64,000 nucleotides of DNA, from contig SVFF01000003.1 of assembly GCA_015057005.1 (NCBI GenBank), forward strand, positions 177,003-241,002, written 5' to 3'. This DNA comes from Lachnospiraceae bacterium (GTDB lineage Bacteria > Bacillota > Clostridia > Lachnospirales > Lachnospiraceae). The position numbers and the translations under genes are program-made. The notes below the pieces were generated by a model. It had not been told where the DNA came from. It worked only from the letters and a program-made list of their open reading frames with translations, and ran no database searches. Shown here one piece after another: positions 51,719 through 63,300 of the stretch (its first letter is position 1; each line of letters opens with the position of its first letter).

Positions 51719-52464
51719 TGAAAGAATATGGAATAGCATTTGTTATGACTCAGTCCATGTTTTGTGCTCTGCCGTTTCCATGTCATCTATGGAAAGAAGA
51801 GGCCCGGAATAAGATGTTGTTATTTCTGCCGGTAGTAGGTCTGGAGATCGGGCTGCTATGGACATTGCTTGATTGGGGGCTGGGATATCTGAATGTGCCC
51901 GGTCTCGTCTGCGGACTTGCCATGTGCGCCTTTCCTTATCTGCTGACAGGGTTTATCCACCTGGATGGATTTCTGGATGTGACGGATGCCATCTGTTCCT
52001 GGCGTGACCTGGAGCAACGGCGAAAGATACTGAAGGACTCTCACGTGGGTTCCTTTGCAGTGATATGGTGTGTATTTTTGTTGTTGGCCGGATTTGCGTT
52101 TTTGGCATCTGTGCCGGCAGAAGCACAAAGCGGAATCCTCATTTTTGTGCCGATGATCAGTCGCTGCTGTTCAGCGTTGGCAGTCTCCTCATTAAAGCCC
52201 ATGGGAAGCAGCCAGTATGCCGGAAGTCAGAGCAGCACACCTAAGTGGCATAATATTTTGCTTGCAGCACTGGAAATAGGATGCGTTGCGGCCGGATTTT
52301 TGCTTTTCGGGAAATATGGGTTAGTGTTAGTGGGAGGCCTGCTTGGATATGGTGTGGCACTGCTTCGCAGCTACCGTTCTCTGGAAGGGATGAACGGAGA
52401 TATTTCCGGATATTGTTTGACAATCAGTGAATTGTGTGCAGTGGCAGTGTATGCGCTGCTGTAA
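51715..52464 (+). CDS. cobS: Cobalamin-5'-phosphate synthase CobS
   Basis: The 249-residue membrane protein has the CobS signature GFIHLDGFLDVTDAICSWRDLEQRRKILKDSHVGSFAV with the Asp-rich metal site, and about six hydrophobic segments. It joins adenosylcobinamide-GDP and alpha-ribazole (phosphate) in the last steps of B12 assembly. The start ATG overlaps the previous stop. The gene follows the B12 riboswitch. Confidence 0.95.
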   Translation: MMKEYGIAFVMTQSMFCALPFPCHLWKEEARNKMLLFLPVVGLEIGLLWTLLDWGLGYLNVPGLVCGLAMCAFPYLLTGFIHLDGFLDVTDAICSWRDLEQRRKILKDSHVGSFAVIWCVFLLLAGFAFLASVPAEAQSGILIFVPMISRCCSALAVSSLKPMGSSQYAGSQSSTPKWHNILLAALEIGCVAAGFLLFGKYGLVLVGGLLGYGVALLRSYRSLEGMNGDISGYCLTISELCAVAVYALL

Positions 52465-52482
52465 AAAGGACATGTATAATTT

Positions 52483-53031
52483 ATGAAACTTTACTTAATC
52501 CGCCATGGCAAGACTTTGGCAAATGAATTGCATATATACTGCGGTTCTACGGATCTGCCGCTTACCGAAGCGGGGATTGAGGAACTGCAGGATCTTCATT
52601 ACGATTTTCCCCCAGGCTGTCGGTTTTTGACCAGCGGGATGATCCGGACGGAGCAGACGCTTTATTATTTGTGCGGAGATGTGGCGCATAAGATGGACAA
52701 ACGCTTTCGAGAGATTGATTTCGGTTTGTTTGAAATGCATGGATACGAGGAATTGAAAGATCGGGCGGACTATCAGGAATGGATTGCGGGAGACTTTGAG
52801 AGCAATGTACCTCCTATGGGAGAAAGTGGTGTTCAGATGACTAAACGAGTTTTGGAGGGACTGAATGCACTACTGGAAAGAGGAGAAGATACAGTACTAA
52901 TCACCCACGGAGGTGTGATCGCTGCGATTATGCAGCATCTGTTTCCGGAGGAAAATAAGAACCGTTACCAATGGCAGCCGGCTCCCGGCGGCGGGTATCT
53001 GGTCACGGAAGAGGGGTATCAGATATTATGA
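52483..53031 (+). CDS. cobC: Alpha-ribazole phosphatase-type histidine phosphatase
   Basis: The 182-residue protein is a histidine phosphatase: the phospho-His motif LIRHGKTLANE at the N-terminus, and the second His in VLITHGGVIAAIM. Position between cobS and cobT fits CobC, which removes the phosphate from alpha-ribazole-5'-phosphate or adenosylcobalamin-5'-phosphate. It overlaps the next gene as ATGA. A plain phosphoglycerate mutase is less likely in this operon. Confidence 0.88.
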   Translation: MKLYLIRHGKTLANELHIYCGSTDLPLTEAGIEELQDLHYDFPPGCRFLTSGMIRTEQTLYYLCGDVAHKMDKRFREIDFGLFEMHGYEELKDRADYQEWIAGDFESNVPPMGESGVQMTKRVLEGLNALLERGEDTVLITHGGVIAAIMQHLFPEENKNRYQWQPAPGGGYLVTEEGYQIL

Positions 53032-55046
53032 AGATTATGTTTAATTTAACCACCAGCTCGGAGGATCTGGACCGGTTTCAGGATAGAAAAGATCTGCTGG
53101 AGTTGATGCATGGACTTGATGGCGTGGAACTGATGCAGTTTGAAGAGGACAGTCGAGAGATCATTCCTAAAGACCGTGTGATTGGCTTTCATATGGGATA
53201 TTTTCCTTGCTGGCTTGATTTCTGGAACGGCAATGAGGATGCACTGATTAAAGAATTTGACAATAGAGAGACTGTGGAGCAAGTCTACAGTGGCAAGGAC
53301 CGCAGTGCAATCCTGAATCGTTATAAACGGGAGCTGCAGTGGGCTCATCATTATGGAGCTGAATATGTGGTGTTCCATGTGTCGGAGTCTACGATAGAGG
53401 AGTCCTTTACCTGGAAATATCAGCACACGGATGAGGAAGTTATTGACGGCACTATTGAACTGTTGAACGAACTGTTCCGGGACGAGGATGGAGGGATTGC
53501 CCTTTTGGTGGAAAACCTTTGGCAGCCGGGCTTGACATTCACCAGGCCGGAGATGACAAAGCGTTTACTGGAGGGGATTCAGTATCCCAACAAAGGAATC
53601 ATGCTGGATACCGGTCATCTGCTGCATACCAACACTGCGATCCGCACTCAGGAAGCGGGACTTCAGTACATACATGGACTGTTGGACGATCATGGAGAAC
53701 TATGCAAATATATCAGAGGTGTGCACCTGAATCAGTCCCTGACGGGAGAGTACTGTGAAGAGACCATCAAAAATCCACCGTATCTGGGAGCCACCTATGG
53801 TGAACGGTACGGAAAAATGTTCTGGCATGCCTTTGCAGTAGACAAGCATCAGCCTTTTACCTGCGATGGTGTTGATAAATTGATCCGGCGTATCAGCCCG
53901 GAATATCTGACTTTTGAATTTATTTCTGCAGACAGCACAGAACACCGGGCATGCCTGGATGCCCAGCTGGAAGCGCTTCGTGTGGACCGTGATCTGAATG
54001 CCGTTTTGGCGGCAATCCGGCCTGCCGATCAGAACATATTTGAGGCTTGTGAACATCGGTTTGACATAATTGCAAAGCCGGTGGGAAGTCTTGGGAAATT
54101 AGAGAATTTGATTGAGAGAGTGGCCGCAGCCTCCGGTACCGTAGATGTGGACATCAGCAAAAAATGTGTGCTGGTATTTTGCGCAGATAACGGTGTGTTG
54201 GCTCAGGGCGTAGCCCAGAGCACTCATGAGGTGACTACAGCCATCGGCCGTTCCTTAGTGAGAGGCACCACCAGCGTAAATGCTATGGCAAAAGCTTGTG
54301 GCGCAGAGGTGTTTCCGGTTGATATGGGAATGGTGGATAAGACAGAAGGCTTGTTGGATCGTTCCATAAGATGCGGAACCAATGACATCTCCCAAGGTCC
54401 TGCCATGAGCCGCAAGGAGGCGATCAAGGCAATCCTTACCGGTATTGAACTGGTAGGACAGCGGGCCGGGGAAGGTTACAGTCTGATTGCCACAGGAGAA
54501 GCCGGAATCGGCAATACCACCACTTCAAGTGCCATTCTGTCGGTGCTGTTGGACAAGCCGGTGGCGGAAGTGACCGGACGAGGTTCCGGTCTGACCGACG
54601 AGGGCTTGCTTCGAAAACAATGTGCCATTGAGCGGGCGATACAGACCAACATGCCTGATAGAGAAGATATCATTGATGTGCTGGCGAAGCTTGGCGGTTT
54701 TGATATTGCAGCAATGACCGGAGCATTTCTGGGCGGTGCGATCTATCATGTGCCGATCATTATGGACGGTTTCATTTCCGGAGTGGCCGCCTTGTGCGCA
54801 GTCAGGCTGTGTCCTGCTGTAGCAGGTTATATCTTGCCTTCTCATGTCAGTGCAGAACCGGCAGGCCGGATGCTGATGGAGGAAATGGGATTTGCTCCCA
54901 TGATACATGGAGACTTGCGTCTGGGAGAAGGAACAGGAGCGGTAGCCCTGATGCCCCTTCTTGATATGGCAGTGTCTGTGTACCGTCATGCAGCAACTTT
55001 TGAAGATATTCAGGTGGAGGCGTATGAAAAATGGAAATCCAACTGA
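53028..55046 (+). CDS. Fusion of xylose isomerase-like TIM barrel and CobT
   Basis: ATG 53028 overlaps the cobC stop; the frame back to 52971 is read-through. Residues ~1-325 are an AP-endonuclease-2/xylose isomerase-like TIM barrel: VELMQFEEDSREI, IGFHMGY, HYGAEYVVFHVSES, LLVENLWQPGLTF, MLDTGHLLHTN and YIRGVHLNQS, with metal-binding-type His/Glu/Asp. Residues ~335-672 are CobT (nicotinate-nucleotide:dimethylbenzimidazole phosphoribosyltransferase): KPVGSLGKLE, FCADNGVLAQGVAQSTHEVT, GEAGIGNTTTSSA, DGFISGVAALCAV and the GE-G-TGAVALMP end with the catalytic Glu. The barrel may make or supply the lower base or act on a cobamide precursor. Confidence 0.9.
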   Translation: MKIMFNLTTSSEDLDRFQDRKDLLELMHGLDGVELMQFEEDSREIIPKDRVIGFHMGYFPCWLDFWNGNEDALIKEFDNRETVEQVYSGKDRSAILNRYKRELQWAHHYGAEYVVFHVSESTIEESFTWKYQHTDEEVIDGTIELLNELFRDEDGGIALLVENLWQPGLTFTRPEMTKRLLEGIQYPNKGIMLDTGHLLHTNTAIRTQEAGLQYIHGLLDDHGELCKYIRGVHLNQSLTGEYCEETIKNPPYLGATYGERYGKMFWHAFAVDKHQPFTCDGVDKLIRRISPEYLTFEFISADSTEHRACLDAQLEALRVDRDLNAVLAAIRPADQNIFEACEHRFDIIAKPVGSLGKLENLIERVAAASGTVDVDISKKCVLVFCADNGVLAQGVAQSTHEVTTAIGRSLVRGTTSVNAMAKACGAEVFPVDMGMVDKTEGLLDRSIRCGTNDISQGPAMSRKEAIKAILTGIELVGQRAGEGYSLIATGEAGIGNTTTSSAILSVLLDKPVAEVTGRGSGLTDEGLLRKQCAIERAIQTNMPDREDIIDVLAKLGGFDIAAMTGAFLGGAIYHVPIIMDGFISGVAALCAVRLCPAVAGYILPSHVSAEPAGRMLMEEMGFAPMIHGDLRLGEGTGAVALMPLLDMAVSVYRHAATFEDIQVEAYEKWKSN

Positions 55047-55813
55047 TCTACGGACCAAACAACAGCGGAAAAAGTAAATATGCAGAAGAGGTGGCAGTGT
55101 CCACAGGTTATAAGCTGATTTATCTGGCAACCATGGTACCTCAGAACGAAGAAAACCTGCAAAGAATAGAAAAACACCGCATTCAACGCCGGGACAAGGG
55201 ATTTCAGACCATCGAAGCAGGATGGAATATTGATAAAATCCAGACTGATCCGGAGACAGTCATTTTGCTGGAGGATGCTTCTAATCTGGTGGCAAACGGG
55301 ATTTTCATGCACGGTGCAGACGCACCGGCTGCCCTGGAGGCCATCTTGCACTTGGCAAAGCGCTGCAAAATGCTGATCGTTGTCAGTATTGGAGGACTTT
55401 GCGCGGAAGGGTATGATGCGGAGACTGCCAGTTATATCGGGCAGCTGAATTGGCTGAATGAAAAGTTGGAAGAGGTGGCTGACAAGGTGGTGGAAATGAG
55501 CGTGGATGCCGAAGGAAATCCTGAGAAGCGCATCATGAAGCTTGCAAAACAGCCAGAGACACAGCGGGCTGCTTATTTTAGAAATGAGAAATGTGAGTAT
55601 TTTCCCTGTCATCAGGATGCGGATCCGGAGAATCACAACTGCCTGTTTTGTTATTGTCCCCTGTATACGCTTGGGGATAAGTGCGGCGGCGCGTTCCGAT
55701 ATACCAAAAGCGGACGGAAGGACTGCAGTAATTGTACCTTGCCCCATCGGCGGGAGAATTATGAGTATGTGATGGAGAAGTGTGAAGAGATAGGAAAATT
55801 AATGAAAAAATGA
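55031..55813 (+). CDS. cobU: CobU-type adenosylcobinamide kinase/guanylyltransferase with Cys-rich C-terminal domain
   Basis: Residues 1 to ~170 form a CobU-like P-loop protein: GPNNSGKSKYAEE (variant Walker A), HRIQRRDKGFQTIEA (kinase His-type region), ILLEDASNLVANGIF and QLNWLNEKLEEVADKVVEM. From ~185 a compact zinc-type domain follows: CEYFPCH, then CLFCYCPLYTLGDKCGG and the final CSNCTLPH. It overlaps the CobT fusion end by 16 bases. The Cys-rich domain resembles the small metal-binding domain fused to several cobamide enzymes. The guanine-transfer residues are partly changed. Confidence 0.85.
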   Translation: MEIQLIYGPNNSGKSKYAEEVAVSTGYKLIYLATMVPQNEENLQRIEKHRIQRRDKGFQTIEAGWNIDKIQTDPETVILLEDASNLVANGIFMHGADAPAALEAILHLAKRCKMLIVVSIGGLCAEGYDAETASYIGQLNWLNEKLEEVADKVVEMSVDAEGNPEKRIMKLAKQPETQRAAYFRNEKCEYFPCHQDADPENHNCLFCYCPLYTLGDKCGGAFRYTKSGRKDCSNCTLPHRRENYEYVMEKCEEIGKLMKK

Positions 55814-55927
55814 TTGTGTTCCATGATGCTTGAGCAGCATTGGCTGAGGGATAATACTTCGCATGGGAAGCGGATGTCCTCGGTGGGAACATATTTAGGA
55901 TAGATACTAACGGAAGAAGGAGGCGCA

Positions 55928-57307
55928 ATGAAAAAGAGAGCATTATTAAATATCTGCATGGTGCTCACTATTATCCTGGTGGCGGTATGCGGTGTCATGG
56001 CAGTAGGCAGTGTCAAAGGCTGGTTTGATGACAGCACGGAAACCAGCGGCAATTTGACGGTTACAGAAAAGACCGGCATTGCCATGATTGAAAGAAATGG
56101 AATCGCCTATGAAGTCAGCGAAGGAACGGTGGTAAGACACGGAGACATCCTGTATACCAAGAACGCTTCTGCCCTGCAGATCGGGGATGCGGAAAAATCC
56201 AGGATCAGTCTGGATGGCAATGCGGAAATTTCTATACAGGCGGTAGGCGAGGCACTATCCGTAGAAGTGTTGAAAGGAGACGCCCTGATTGATGCCAGGG
56301 GAATGACCGGTGTAACCGCAATAACAGGGGACACCAAGGTAAGCGTAGATGGTGCGGTGGCATCCGTATCCACTCAGGCCGGATCCGGTATGGTCTATGT
56401 TTATTCCGGAATTGTAACCCGTACAGAAGGAGAAGCAACTATAGAAACAGAAGCCGGTTTGGTAATTACCATAGTAGCCAATTCTGATGAGGTGGATATT
56501 GCTGCTTTTGGGGCAAACAGCTTAAGCGATACCCAGATGACTAAGCTGATCAAGTGCGGCATGGATGAGTCCTTCTGCTTCACAGAGGCTGATCTGAATA
56601 AAGTACGGTCTGACAGAGAAGCAGAGAAGTTAAAAGCTCAGCAGGCACTTCTGGCACAGAAGGAAGCGGACAACCAGGCAAGGGCAGAGGCTGAAAAGCA
56701 GGCAGAGGAAGCCAAAAGGGCGGAAGAGGCAAAGAAGGCAGAAGAAGCGAAAAAGCAGGAGAACTCACAGAAGGATACCACATCTTCTGAAAGCACTGCA
56801 ACCGGGGAAACTTCTATAGAAAGCAATACAGAAGACAATACCCAGCCCCCGGCTTCGGAAGAACAGCCTGCTCCAGAACCTGTCATACCGGAAGACACAT
56901 CCCTGTATTGTACCATCGAGATCCGTTGCGACACCATCCTTGACAACATGGGTAATTTGACAGCAGGAAAAGAAGGATATGTGCCATCCAACGGAACAAT
57001 TCTTGGAACTTCTGCAGTGGCATTTACAGAGGGAGAAACGGTGTTTGATGTGCTTCAGAGAGTCTGTGACAGTACAGGGATCCAGTTGGAATATTCCTGG
57101 ACACCCATGTATGACAGCTACTACATAGAAGGAATTAACCATTTGTATGAATTCGACTGCGGAAGTGAATCCGGATGGATGTACAAAGTGAACGGATGGT
57201 TCCCTAACTATGGCTGCTCCAGCTACACGTTGCAGGATGGAGACACGATCGTGTGGTGCTATACCTGTAACGGACTGGGCGCTGATGTAGGCGGATCAAA
57301 TTTTTAG
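55928..57307 (+). CDS. Secreted FecR-like protein with C-terminal DUF4430
   Basis: Start ATG 55928 follows AGAAGGAGGCGCA. A signal or anchor segment lies at residues ~8-28. Residues ~45-190 form a FecR-like beta-helix domain (VVRHGDILYTKNASALQIGD, then VEVLKGDALIDARG). Next comes a charged Ala/Glu/Lys coiled stalk (~215-285), a Ser/Thr/Pro linker and a C-terminal DUF4430 (transcobalamin-C-like) domain at ~325-457: LGTSAVAFTEGETVFDVLQRV, then GSESGWMYKVNGWFPNYGC and a final WCYTCNGLGADVGG. It follows the cobalamin genes and may bind a corrinoid at the cell surface. Confidence 0.8.
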   Translation: MKKRALLNICMVLTIILVAVCGVMAVGSVKGWFDDSTETSGNLTVTEKTGIAMIERNGIAYEVSEGTVVRHGDILYTKNASALQIGDAEKSRISLDGNAEISIQAVGEALSVEVLKGDALIDARGMTGVTAITGDTKVSVDGAVASVSTQAGSGMVYVYSGIVTRTEGEATIETEAGLVITIVANSDEVDIAAFGANSLSDTQMTKLIKCGMDESFCFTEADLNKVRSDREAEKLKAQQALLAQKEADNQARAEAEKQAEEAKRAEEAKKAEEAKKQENSQKDTTSSESTATGETSIESNTEDNTQPPASEEQPAPEPVIPEDTSLYCTIEIRCDTILDNMGNLTAGKEGYVPSNGTILGTSAVAFTEGETVFDVLQRVCDSTGIQLEYSWTPMYDSYYIEGINHLYEFDCGSESGWMYKVNGWFPNYGCSSYTLQDGDTIVWCYTCNGLGADVGGSNF

Positions 57308-57356
57308 AAGGGAAACACAAATAGTAACATAAAAATTTTGAAATGGAGGAAACGAT

Positions 57357-60300
57357 ATGCGAAAGACAAAATTAAAAGTAAGAATTTTGTCATGGGTATT
57401 AAGTTTTTTGATGGCATTTACGGCTATTCCCACGTATGCGGCGGAGACTGTGTCGGGGAATGATGTTGGCTTATATGTGATTGAGACCGGCATTACGGAA
57501 GCAGCGCAGGGATACCTGCATCCCACGAAGATCCGTGTGGATGCTGATGTTGTGTCTCATACCAGAAGTGAGGAAAACCCCAATGAATTTACCATCGTAT
57601 TGGCAGCAGACACCAACAAGAGTGCAGCCATTACGCTGGATATGGACCTGGTAGGATTCAATGAGTCCTGTTACACCGGTTTTGGTAAGTTCATTTCCCT
57701 GAATGGTGCTGAAACTACAGGCACACCTGCCGAATCCGGCGAAAATGGTGTTTATCTGGGCACTTGGAACGGAAGCTTCACCCCTGAGTGGGATGAGAAT
57801 GGCAAGACCGATGCGACCATGATTTTCAATGGCGGTTATCGGGAAACCTATGTATTCCACTTTGAAATCGAAGGCGGAGGTACCGGCGACGGCGAAGAAA
57901 CCGTTGCAGTTGAGAGTGTTACTCTGGATCCGTCTGCACCTACAGTGGGAATCGGCGCTACTGTAACGCTGAATGCAACCATATCTCCCGACAACGCAAC
58001 CGACAAGACCCTTACCTGGTCTTCTACTGACGAAAACGTGGCCACAGTTGCGGACGGTGTAGTCACCGGCGTTGCAGCAGGCGCAGCCACCATCAAAGCG
58101 GAAACCGGCAACGGAGTAAGTGGATCCTGCACCGTGACGGTATTAGAGGTAGAGGTAAGCAGCGTTGCGATCAACAAGGAAAGCATAACTCTTGCTCCTG
58201 GCGCTGCTGCAAATCTCAGCGCGACGGTAAGCCCGGACGATGCAACCGACAAAACCGTTACATGGTCTTCCGACAATACCGAAGTAGCCACAGTTGATGC
58301 TTCTACCGGCAAAGTGTCCGCAGTTTCAGTAGGTACAGCCACCATTACTGCAACCACAGCTAATGGCAAGAGTGATACATGTACCGTGAATGTGGATACC
58401 GGTTACGACATCGTGACGGGAGACGTTGACTCCCAGGGCGGTCAGCGTATGAGAGCAAAGAATATTAATATCTCCGGTGTCGAGGTGGACAGACATGTGA
58501 AAAACGGCGATTTTTCTGCGGTGGTAATCCTGCCTGCAGATACGGATAAGGAAGCAGAGATCGTATTCACGCTTGATTGTGTGGCATCCAATAACATCAC
58601 CAACTGCAAAGTGTTTGTAAACAATGCAGCCGTAGGAACGATGACTGCCGATGAGGGCAGTGGTACCGATGGCACATGGTCTTACAGCTTCGTTCCCGAA
58701 TGGGATGAAAATGGTAAAGCGACAGTTGCTTTTAAAACTCAGTGGGCAAATGTCAGCTGGGTTACCAAGACCTATACTCTGGAACTGAGAGTCTTGGGTG
58801 AAGAGAACAAGGCTCCTACGCTGAAAAGCGGTATTGAGAACGAAACTTCTGCGCTTATAGCAGTCGGCGAATCTTATGAACTGAAGCTTGCGGAGAACCC
58901 TATTTGGGAAGACTACGAACTGAATGAACTGAGCTACACTGTCTCTATCAACGGAGCAGATCCTGTAGCTGCAAGTTCTGTCTGGTATCAGTTCGGACCC
59001 GAGAAGGCAGGAGACTATACTTTGGTCTTCCGTGCAAAGGATAGTGAAGGTAATGAATCTGAGGATACTTATACCGTTAAGATCACAGCTATGGATCTGA
59101 CCAGTTTTGATATCGGCGGTACAGCTCAGGACAGCTGGAATGCCGATATTAAGCGTATCGATATGGGCCTGGCTGAGGTAGATGAAGTGATTCTGCCAGA
59201 GGAAGAGGATGTTTATGCCTACGCGATTCTGGACAGTAAGACAGATAAAGAGGATAAGCTGTTCTTCCGTGTAATTGGCTCTGCTGGGAGGGGGCGTTTC
59301 TTTGGTGTAAATATTAATGGCAAGGGTGTAGATGGAGCACAGACAGATAGTACGAATTACATCTGGACTGCCGAGTATACTCCTGAGTGGAATGAATACG
59401 GTGAGGCCGGCCTTACTTTTGTTGCTCAGCCGCAGAACGATAATAAATATGTTTATACTATCCGACTGAAGATCGCAGGTGAAGAGAATAAGGCTCCCGT
59501 ATTTGCAGATGGCGGCAGCAAGACCGATACCGTAGAGCAGTATTTTGACTATACGGTGGATGTTGCCGGTCTGTTTGATGGTGTAGATGACAGCTGGCTT
59601 GGCTACAGTGTCAGCGTAAACGGTGCGGAGTATGAAGCATGTGACGAAAGCTTTACCATTACTCCACATACCACGGATACCATAACACTGAAGTTCAAAG
59701 CCAAGGACATCTTCGGCGCAGAGTCTGAAGAGTATGTCCTTACTCTGAACGTGAGCAAATATGAAATCGCCGAAGGTTCTTTTGCCATTGACCGTATGAC
59801 GGATAATGGTGGACTTCTCAGCGTAACCATCAAAGACGCGGAAGGTAATCTGATCGAAGGCGTAGGCTTTGAGATGACCACTGAGCATAATACGAAATCT
59901 TTTGCTGAGGATAGCAGCGGCAGTTATGCCGGACAGACTTTTGAGTGGGATGTACATACCATTAAAGTGGCGCTTCCTGAGACGGTAGGTGTCAGCGATA
60001 AGGTAGTTGCCCATTGGCATATGGCACAGAATGAGGCAGGTGTTCCCATTCTCAGTACAGAGAACTTCTACCGGGATGTTCATAACAACACGAAAGATGG
60101 CACAGCCACTACTCTTAATGGAGGCGTAGGAAGCACTACGGTTTATTTCTTTGATGATGCAGAAATCGAGTACGAGGATGGCGAATATGCAGAGCGCTAC
60201 ATCCTGGAGTACTACATTCATCGTGAAAACAACCAGGCTCCTAAGCTGAAAGAAGGCGTAGAGACCATCACTGAAGTTGAGGTGGATCAGTATGAGACCT

Positions 60301-63300
60301 ACAGTGTGGACCTCTCTACCATCTTCGAAGAACCGGAAGGTGACGCTGTGACTTATACCGTTAAGGTTGACGGCGAGACCAAGGAAACCGGCAAGGACTA
60401 TAGCTTGAAATTGGAGACGGATGACGATCGGGTTATCATTTTCAAGGCTACTGATGTTATGGGCGCAAGTTGCCAATATATCGTAGATCTGACAGTGAAT
60501 CGCGTGGATCGTCTGGTGATTGAGACCGGCGAAGGCGCAGGTACCTTTAAATCCGGCCTGAATACCCTCTATGTCTATGGTCAGCCGGCAGAAAAGTATG
60601 TTTTCTCTAAAGATGGATGGAATCGCTATATCAATGTTGAGCTGGCGAGAACCGTAGCTGATGACGCCGAAGTGGAAATTAAGTGGGAAGGCAATAACGA
60701 CAGTGTTTCTATGTCTGTTGATAATCCTGTAAAGCTGGTGGACGGCAAAGCTGAATTTACCGTTGAGAGCAACGGACACTTCTTTGACAGACAGCACCGC
60801 TATTACCACTTTGTTATCTCCAACAAGCCCAACAACCTTCCTGCTCTGGCAGAAGGCGTTCAGGCAGAAGTGGAAGAAGAACGCATGGTGGGCGTTGCCT
60901 ATGAAGTGGATCTTAGTACTATATTTGCTGATGCCGATGGCGACACAATAAACTATATGGTATCTGTAAATGGCAAAGAAGCAGTTGCTGCAGAGGCAGC
61001 TTACAGCTATAGCCAGTCTGTAACCGGCGATTATGAGCTGGTATTTACTGCTGCAGATGCCTGGGGTACTTCCGAAGCTACCTATACCGTAAAGCTCAAA
61101 GTAAAAAATTCCGACATTACTTTTGATGTAACTGTTAAAGTTCCTGATGCCATCACTCCCGGCTTCTATGCTTTTGGTGGCTATGATGAGAATGAGCAGG
61201 ATACCGCTGGTGACGAATTGACTGCTGTAAAGGGCGAGAGCGCAAAGGGTTGGACGAGCTATACCGTAGCTGTTCCCGAGAACCTTACCCGCATCAGCTT
61301 CCGTGGTACGGACGGAACAGATACCTGGGGCGGCATGTCTATCGCTGTTGCTGCTGATATGGAACCTGTAGTTCTTCGTCAGGTACAGGCAATTATCAAT
61401 ACACAGATCGATTCTGAGGATGGCAAAGTGGCTCCTACTGCCGAGCAGGCTGTATTCAAGATCAAATACGGTGCTGACGGCTATGCGGTAAACGGCGGAA
61501 GCTTCAACGATCGCTACGGCAATCTGGGATATCGTTTCCTGCTTGTAGCAGCTGACAATAGCCTGATTTACACATATTATGCAGTACCTCTGGGTGAGCT
61601 GACCGGTAGCTACAGTACAAATGAGGGTAACACCAAGACGATTACAACAGATCTTTCTACTGTGGTAACGACTGTATTGCCTCTGGGACTTAAGAACTCC
61701 TTTACCGTTACTGCACCGGCTGAGGCAGAAGTGGTAATGTATCGTCAGGCAGGTTATTACAAATATAATACGATCCCTGTTGCTGAGACGATTTTAAATA
61801 GTGACGGCACAAAGAACGTGGTATTCAACAATGTGGCTAGGGACAGCATTTTCCGCGTAAGTATGGAAGGTGAGATTACCAAGGCCGGTTATGTTGCTGC
61901 CGGAACCACCGGAATTACCATCGATTGGGAAGATGATGACCGTGGTCCAAAGTATCGTGCCGCATACGACACCAGCACCAATCTGGGCGCGCGTGGTGAC
62001 GACAGCATGTATGTTAATGTCAACTACCGCAACAATCTGCAGCTGGGCGTGAATGAAGAATTCCAGCTGCGCGCATACCGTATCTGGGAGATCATCAACT
62101 ACGATACCACTAACATCATGATCGAGCCGGATTTCCACTATAACATTATCTCCGGCAGCGATGTGATCGATATTGCGCCTACCGATGATGCAGATGGTAT
62201 CGCAGGTCAGAGCTGGCTGGATATCACCGCTAAGAAAGCAGGTACCGCTATCATCGAGGTATCTTATGATGCGATCCATATTGTAAGTGGTAGTAAAAAT
62301 GGTGATGATTTCATCGTTTCCACAAATAACTTCACCTTCAATGCTTCTGATCCTGCAAGAACTGCTCTGGTAGTTGTTCAGGTAGGCAGCGCGAAGAATG
62401 ATATCAATTTTGGCTTTGAGCTGAACAGAGCTGACGGTTGGGATGTAGAGTTCGATACTCTGTATTTCACCGGCGATAAGGGACAGATCCGCTTCCAGCC
62501 CACGGTTATTACCGGAGGTGAGATCGCAAAAGTTGAGGTCAGCGGTGACAAGGGCGTTAGCTACACCGCACTTACTGCAGGGGAAGACGGTTTCTATACT
62601 GCGGATATCGTAAGCGGTAATAACATCATCCGTGTAACCAAGGCTGACGGAAGTGAACACTATCAGGTGGTTCGCGGTGATAAGGTTACTCTTACTGTGA
62701 CTGAGGTTGCCGGTGCAAGTGATCAGGACGGCATTTATGAAGCCGGTGAGAAGATAAATGTTAAGTTCAATGGTGTTCATAATGTAATCGGCAAGATGTC
62801 CGGTATCTATAATCCTACCGATTATAAGACTAATTTCACATATAATGGTGAGACCGTAAGCGGTAGCGGCGGACAGTATACCTACCCTCATGCGGCATAT
62901 GTGGTATTCACCATCCCGGGTAATGCGGCAGACGGAACCACCTTGACCTTGACAAATGGCAATACTACCAATGGCGGTTGGGGAAGCGCCGGCGGCGCAC
63001 ATCGTGCCGTTACCGGTGAAGTAGCTCCCGGACTGAATGCAGATACCGTTACCAATAACGGCCGCAATATCTTCCCGGATATTACAGTTACTGTTGGTGC
63101 AGAGATCGTTACCTCCGATCCTGTAGATCCAAGTATGCCTAACACCCCGGATACTCCTGACACCCCGGATACCCCGGATACTCCTGACACCCCGGATACC
63201 CCGGATACTCCTGATACTCCGGATACTCCGGATACTACGCTGGATTTCGGTTTGGATGAGAGCGAAATCCAGGGTTATGTAACTGTTAGCTTTGTGGACA

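Noticed and set aside
58326..60809. An 827-codon open frame on the minus strand
   Set aside because: It lies fully inside the giant surface protein gene, has no ribosome site or recognisable domain, and its openness follows from the codon bias of the real gene.
63139..63238. Tandem repeat as a mobile or regulatory DNA repeat
   Set aside because: The 9-base units stay in frame and encode a TPD linker of the giant surface protein.
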